Shown here: positions 14,486 to 15,852 of the stretch, in pieces
Layout: every line of letters begins with the position of its first letter
Numbering within the stretch: the stretch's first letter is position 1
Assembly (NCBI GenBank): GCA_943371965.1
Contig: CALRWV020000016.1
Span: 1 to 15,852 of the forward strand
DNA: 15,852 nucleotides
Reading direction: 5' to 3'
Source of the DNA: CALRWV02 sp943371965
GTDB taxonomy: Bacteria; Bacteroidota; JABWAT01
Made by a program: the position numbers and the translations under genes
The notes under the pieces: model-generated
What the model was told of the DNA's origin: nothing
The model's input: only the letters and a program-made list of their open reading frames with translations
Database searches by the model: none

Positions 14486-15375
14486 TAATTCGCGTTTACT
14501 TTTTCATGTTTGGGTTTGTAATAATTTTTCCATGTTCTTTTGAGTTCTCCAACGCAGTGATGTGCCAGTTCCGGAGTTTTGTTTTCCAAACTCCGGTGCG
14601 GACGTTCATGGTTGTAAAACTCAATGATTTTCGGCAGATGTTTCCGTGCCAGCTCAATATTCGGATAACTCAGATCCGCTCTGTCATCAAATTCACCTTT
14701 CAGGATTCCATTGACTCTTTCAGCAACTGCATTTTCCAACGGGTCACCTGACTGGGTCATGCTTATTTTCATCTTCAGTTTCTTAAGCAGTCCCGTGTAA
14801 GCATGGCAACAATACTGAACACCGCGGTCTGAGTGATGGATACAGTCTTTCAACTCTGCTTTCGAAGTTTGCCTCACGGCCATTTTAAGAGCTGTCAGTG
14901 TGCCTTCAGTTCTTAAATTTTCGCTAAGAAAATGTCCTAGAATTTTCCGTGAGTACTGATCTGTTATCAGTGAAAGATAAGCAAATTCACCTGACTCTTT
15001 CAGCCGGATGTAAGTGATATCAGAAACCCAGACTGCGTTTGCCTTTATCGGCGTCAAACTGCTGATCAGATTATCATACTTATGATACTGATGATAACTC
15101 TGAGTGGTGACCGCACGGGTTCGTTTCCGCTTGATCAGCAAATCATTCCTGCGTAATATATCAAAGAACCGGTCACGGCCAAGCTCAATATGATGAGCCT
15201 TGAAATCTGCCTGTAAAGACGTAAACAGATTCCGTCCACTGCCACGTTTCCATAGCTGACGTTTCTGCTTGATCAGATCAACTATGAGAAACTCGTCCAA
15301 CTCTTGGGCACTCTGATGCTTCTCTTGTTTGTAATAAGCCTGTTTAGTGTAACCCAGCAGTGCGCACAACTCCAT
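14485..15375 (-). CDS. IS3-family transposase OrfB (DDE integrase domain)
   Basis: Catalytic half of the transposase, 296 residues from its first ATG. An N-terminal helix-turn-helix-like region (HTH_21 type, about 20-90: DLIKQKRQLWKRGSGRNLF...) is followed by the integrase core with D119 (WVSDITYIRL), D183 (HHSDRGVQY) and E219 (NAVAERVNG). The spacing between the last two is exactly 35 residues, the IS3 DD(35)E signature, and the terminal FYNHERPHRSLENKTP motif is intact. The frame is -1 to orfA and stays open upstream to the A8G site, so an OrfAB fusion can be made by frameshifting. The ATG used here overlaps the orfA stop (TAATG), which would also allow reinitiation to give OrfB alone. Confidence 0.95.
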   Translation of the reverse strand: MELCALLGYTKQAYYKQEKHQSAQELDEFLIVDLIKQKRQLWKRGSGRNLFTSLQADFKAHHIELGRDRFFDILRRNDLLIKRKRTRAVTTQSYHQYHKYDNLISSLTPIKANAVWVSDITYIRLKESGEFAYLSLITDQYSRKILGHFLSENLRTEGTLTALKMAVRQTSKAELKDCIHHSDRGVQYCCHAYTGLLKKLKMKISMTQSGDPLENAVAERVNGILKGEFDDRADLSYPNIELARKHLPKIIEFYNHERPHRSLENKTPELAHHCVGELKRTWKNYYKPKHEKVNAN

Positions 15376-15788
15376 TATTTTGGATTTGTGTTGCTTTTCT
15401 TTGTACCGGCGGACAGCTGGGCACCAGACTTTTTTTTGATCTCGATTCCGAATTTCTCTTCAGCTACTTCGACCATTGTCTGCCAGAGGCCGCTTTTCAT
15501 CTGTTCCTGCCGAAGCTGCTTTTCAAGTTCAGCTATTTTCCTAAGCAGTTCCTGTTCGCTGGATTTGTTCTGTTGATTTCCCATTTTGTTTACCTCTGAC
15601 AAAGGTAAGAAATCGGATTGTGTTTTTGTTTGTCCGGTAAACTTACGTATCCACTCAAGAATTCTACTTTTGCCACCAATTCCATAAATCCGACGGGCGG
15701 TTTCTTTTGAATAAATTCCAGATGTTACTTCAGAAACGACTTTAAGTTTAAAGTCATCGGTGTAATGATTAAAATTCTTTACTTCCAT
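15375..15788 (-). CDS. IS3-family OrfA (DNA-binding protein)
   Basis: 137-residue DNA-binding partner and regulator. Residues about 8-50 (YTDDFKLKVVSEVTSGIYSK, then ARRIYGIGGKSRILEWIRKF) form the Tnp_1-type helix-turn-helix that binds the terminal repeats. Residues about 73-105 (SSEQELLRKIAELEKQLRQE) form a leucine-zipper-like coiled coil for multimerisation. Start ATG has AGGA seven bases upstream. Near its end comes the run of eight A and a G (EIKKKSG) where ribosomes can slip to orfB. The stop TAA overlaps the orfB ATG by one base. Confidence 0.92.
   Translation of the reverse strand: MEVKNFNHYTDDFKLKVVSEVTSGIYSKETARRIYGIGGKSRILEWIRKFTGQTKTQSDFLPLSEVNKMGNQQNKSSEQELLRKIAELEKQLRQEQMKSGLWQTMVEVAEEKFGIEIKKKSGAQLSAGTKKSNTNPK
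15429..15437 (-). promoter_or_regulatory. Programmed -1 frameshift site A8G in the IS
   Basis: On the minus strand ATC-AAA-AAA-AAG-TCT. The run contains the A-AAA-AAG slippery heptamer used by many IS3 elements. After a -1 slip the frame reads VWCPAVRRYKEKQHKSKI and enters OrfB with no stop. GGA about a dozen bases upstream and a CTGG/CCAG mini-hairpin just downstream may help. Confidence 0.75.
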
Positions 15789-15805
15789 TTTTTATCCTGA
15801 TTTTA

Positions 15806-15834
15806 GTTGACTTTTTCTGTGTTTTAAAGTCAAC
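15806..15834. repeat. Subterminal inverted repeat at the right end of the IS
   Basis: GTTGACTTT (15806-15814) and AAAGTCAAC (15826-15834) form a 9-bp stem with an 11-base loop; the outer arm overlaps the inner end of the right terminal repeat. It lies in the short leader of orfA. Possible roles are a second OrfA binding site, autoregulation, or blocking outside transcripts. Confidence 0.6.
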
Positions 15835-15852
15835 CGATTTCAGGACAAGACA
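15829..15852 (-). repeat. Right terminal inverted repeat of the IS
   Basis: Ends TTTCAGGACAAGACA on the plus strand, the complement of the left end at 22 of 24 positions. It coincides exactly with the end of the window. Confidence 0.9.

Larger units (their letters stand above)
14462..15852 (-). mobile_element. Complete IS3-family insertion sequence (IS150-like), 1391 bp
   Basis: Bounded by imperfect 24-bp terminal inverted repeats (14462-14485 and 15829-15852), which start TGTCTTGTCCTGAAA and match at 22 of 24 positions. Inside are orfA and orfB on the minus strand, with orfB in the -1 frame and a DD(35)E transposase core. Size, gene layout and ends starting with TG fit IS3-family elements. 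Both genes appear intact, so it may be active. Only the left flank is visible (bases ending GAAAACTC), so the 3-4 bp target duplication cannot be checked. No passenger gene is present. Confidence 0.93.

Noticed and set aside
15304..15599. Overlapping plus-strand open frames inside the IS
   Set aside because: They are antisense to orfA and orfB, hydrophobic by codon bias of the opposite strand, and have no ribosome site.

Overview
The window is AT-rich DNA from a Gram-negative bacterium. Outer-membrane biogenesis genes (BamA/TamA barrel family), lipoproteins and a Tat translocase point to two membranes. The linked xerC/D-hpf-hprK set, the BamA-like protein and a small DUF2795 protein suggest the Bacteroidota/Chlorobiota/Ignavibacteriota group. 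That placement is inference from gene content and family resemblance; no rRNA or other marker is present.

Left part (1-1490, + strand): the 3' end of tatC, then a long-chain polyprenyl diphosphate synthase, probably one transcript. It meets head-on, with overlapping stop codons, a long minus-strand block.

Core minus-strand block (11041 down to 1487), in transcription order: tyrosine recombinase XerC/D and short ribosome hibernation factor HPF, closed by a strong terminator; HPr kinase/phosphorylase with a tightly overlapping oligopeptide-type ABC set (lipoprotein binding protein, OppB-like permease, short OppC-like permease, no ATPase); a membrane-anchored M23 peptidase with its own promoter; a DUF2795 protein with its own promoter and a strong terminator; and a BamA/TamA-family outer-membrane protein whose start codon abuts that terminator. 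Most genes here have clear Shine-Dalgarno sequences.

Accessory part (11042-14461, + strand): palindromic REP-like repeats, a pair of 42-bp imperfect direct repeats, a small orphan lipoprotein, a LysE/RhtB-type exporter and three orphan envelope-type proteins. These genes mostly lack recognisable Shine-Dalgarno sequences and look like lineage-specific or acquired cargo.

Right end (14462-15852): a complete IS3-family insertion sequence (IS150-like layout), with 24-bp terminal inverted repeats, OrfA, OrfB with an intact DD(35)E triad, and an A8G frameshift site. The window stops exactly at its right terminal repeat. I saw no RNA genes, CRISPR array, phage module or recognisable defence system. 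The most unusual features are the terminator/start-codon arrangement at the BamA-like gene, the shortened OppC without an ATPase next to hprK, and the repeat-rich accessory interval.
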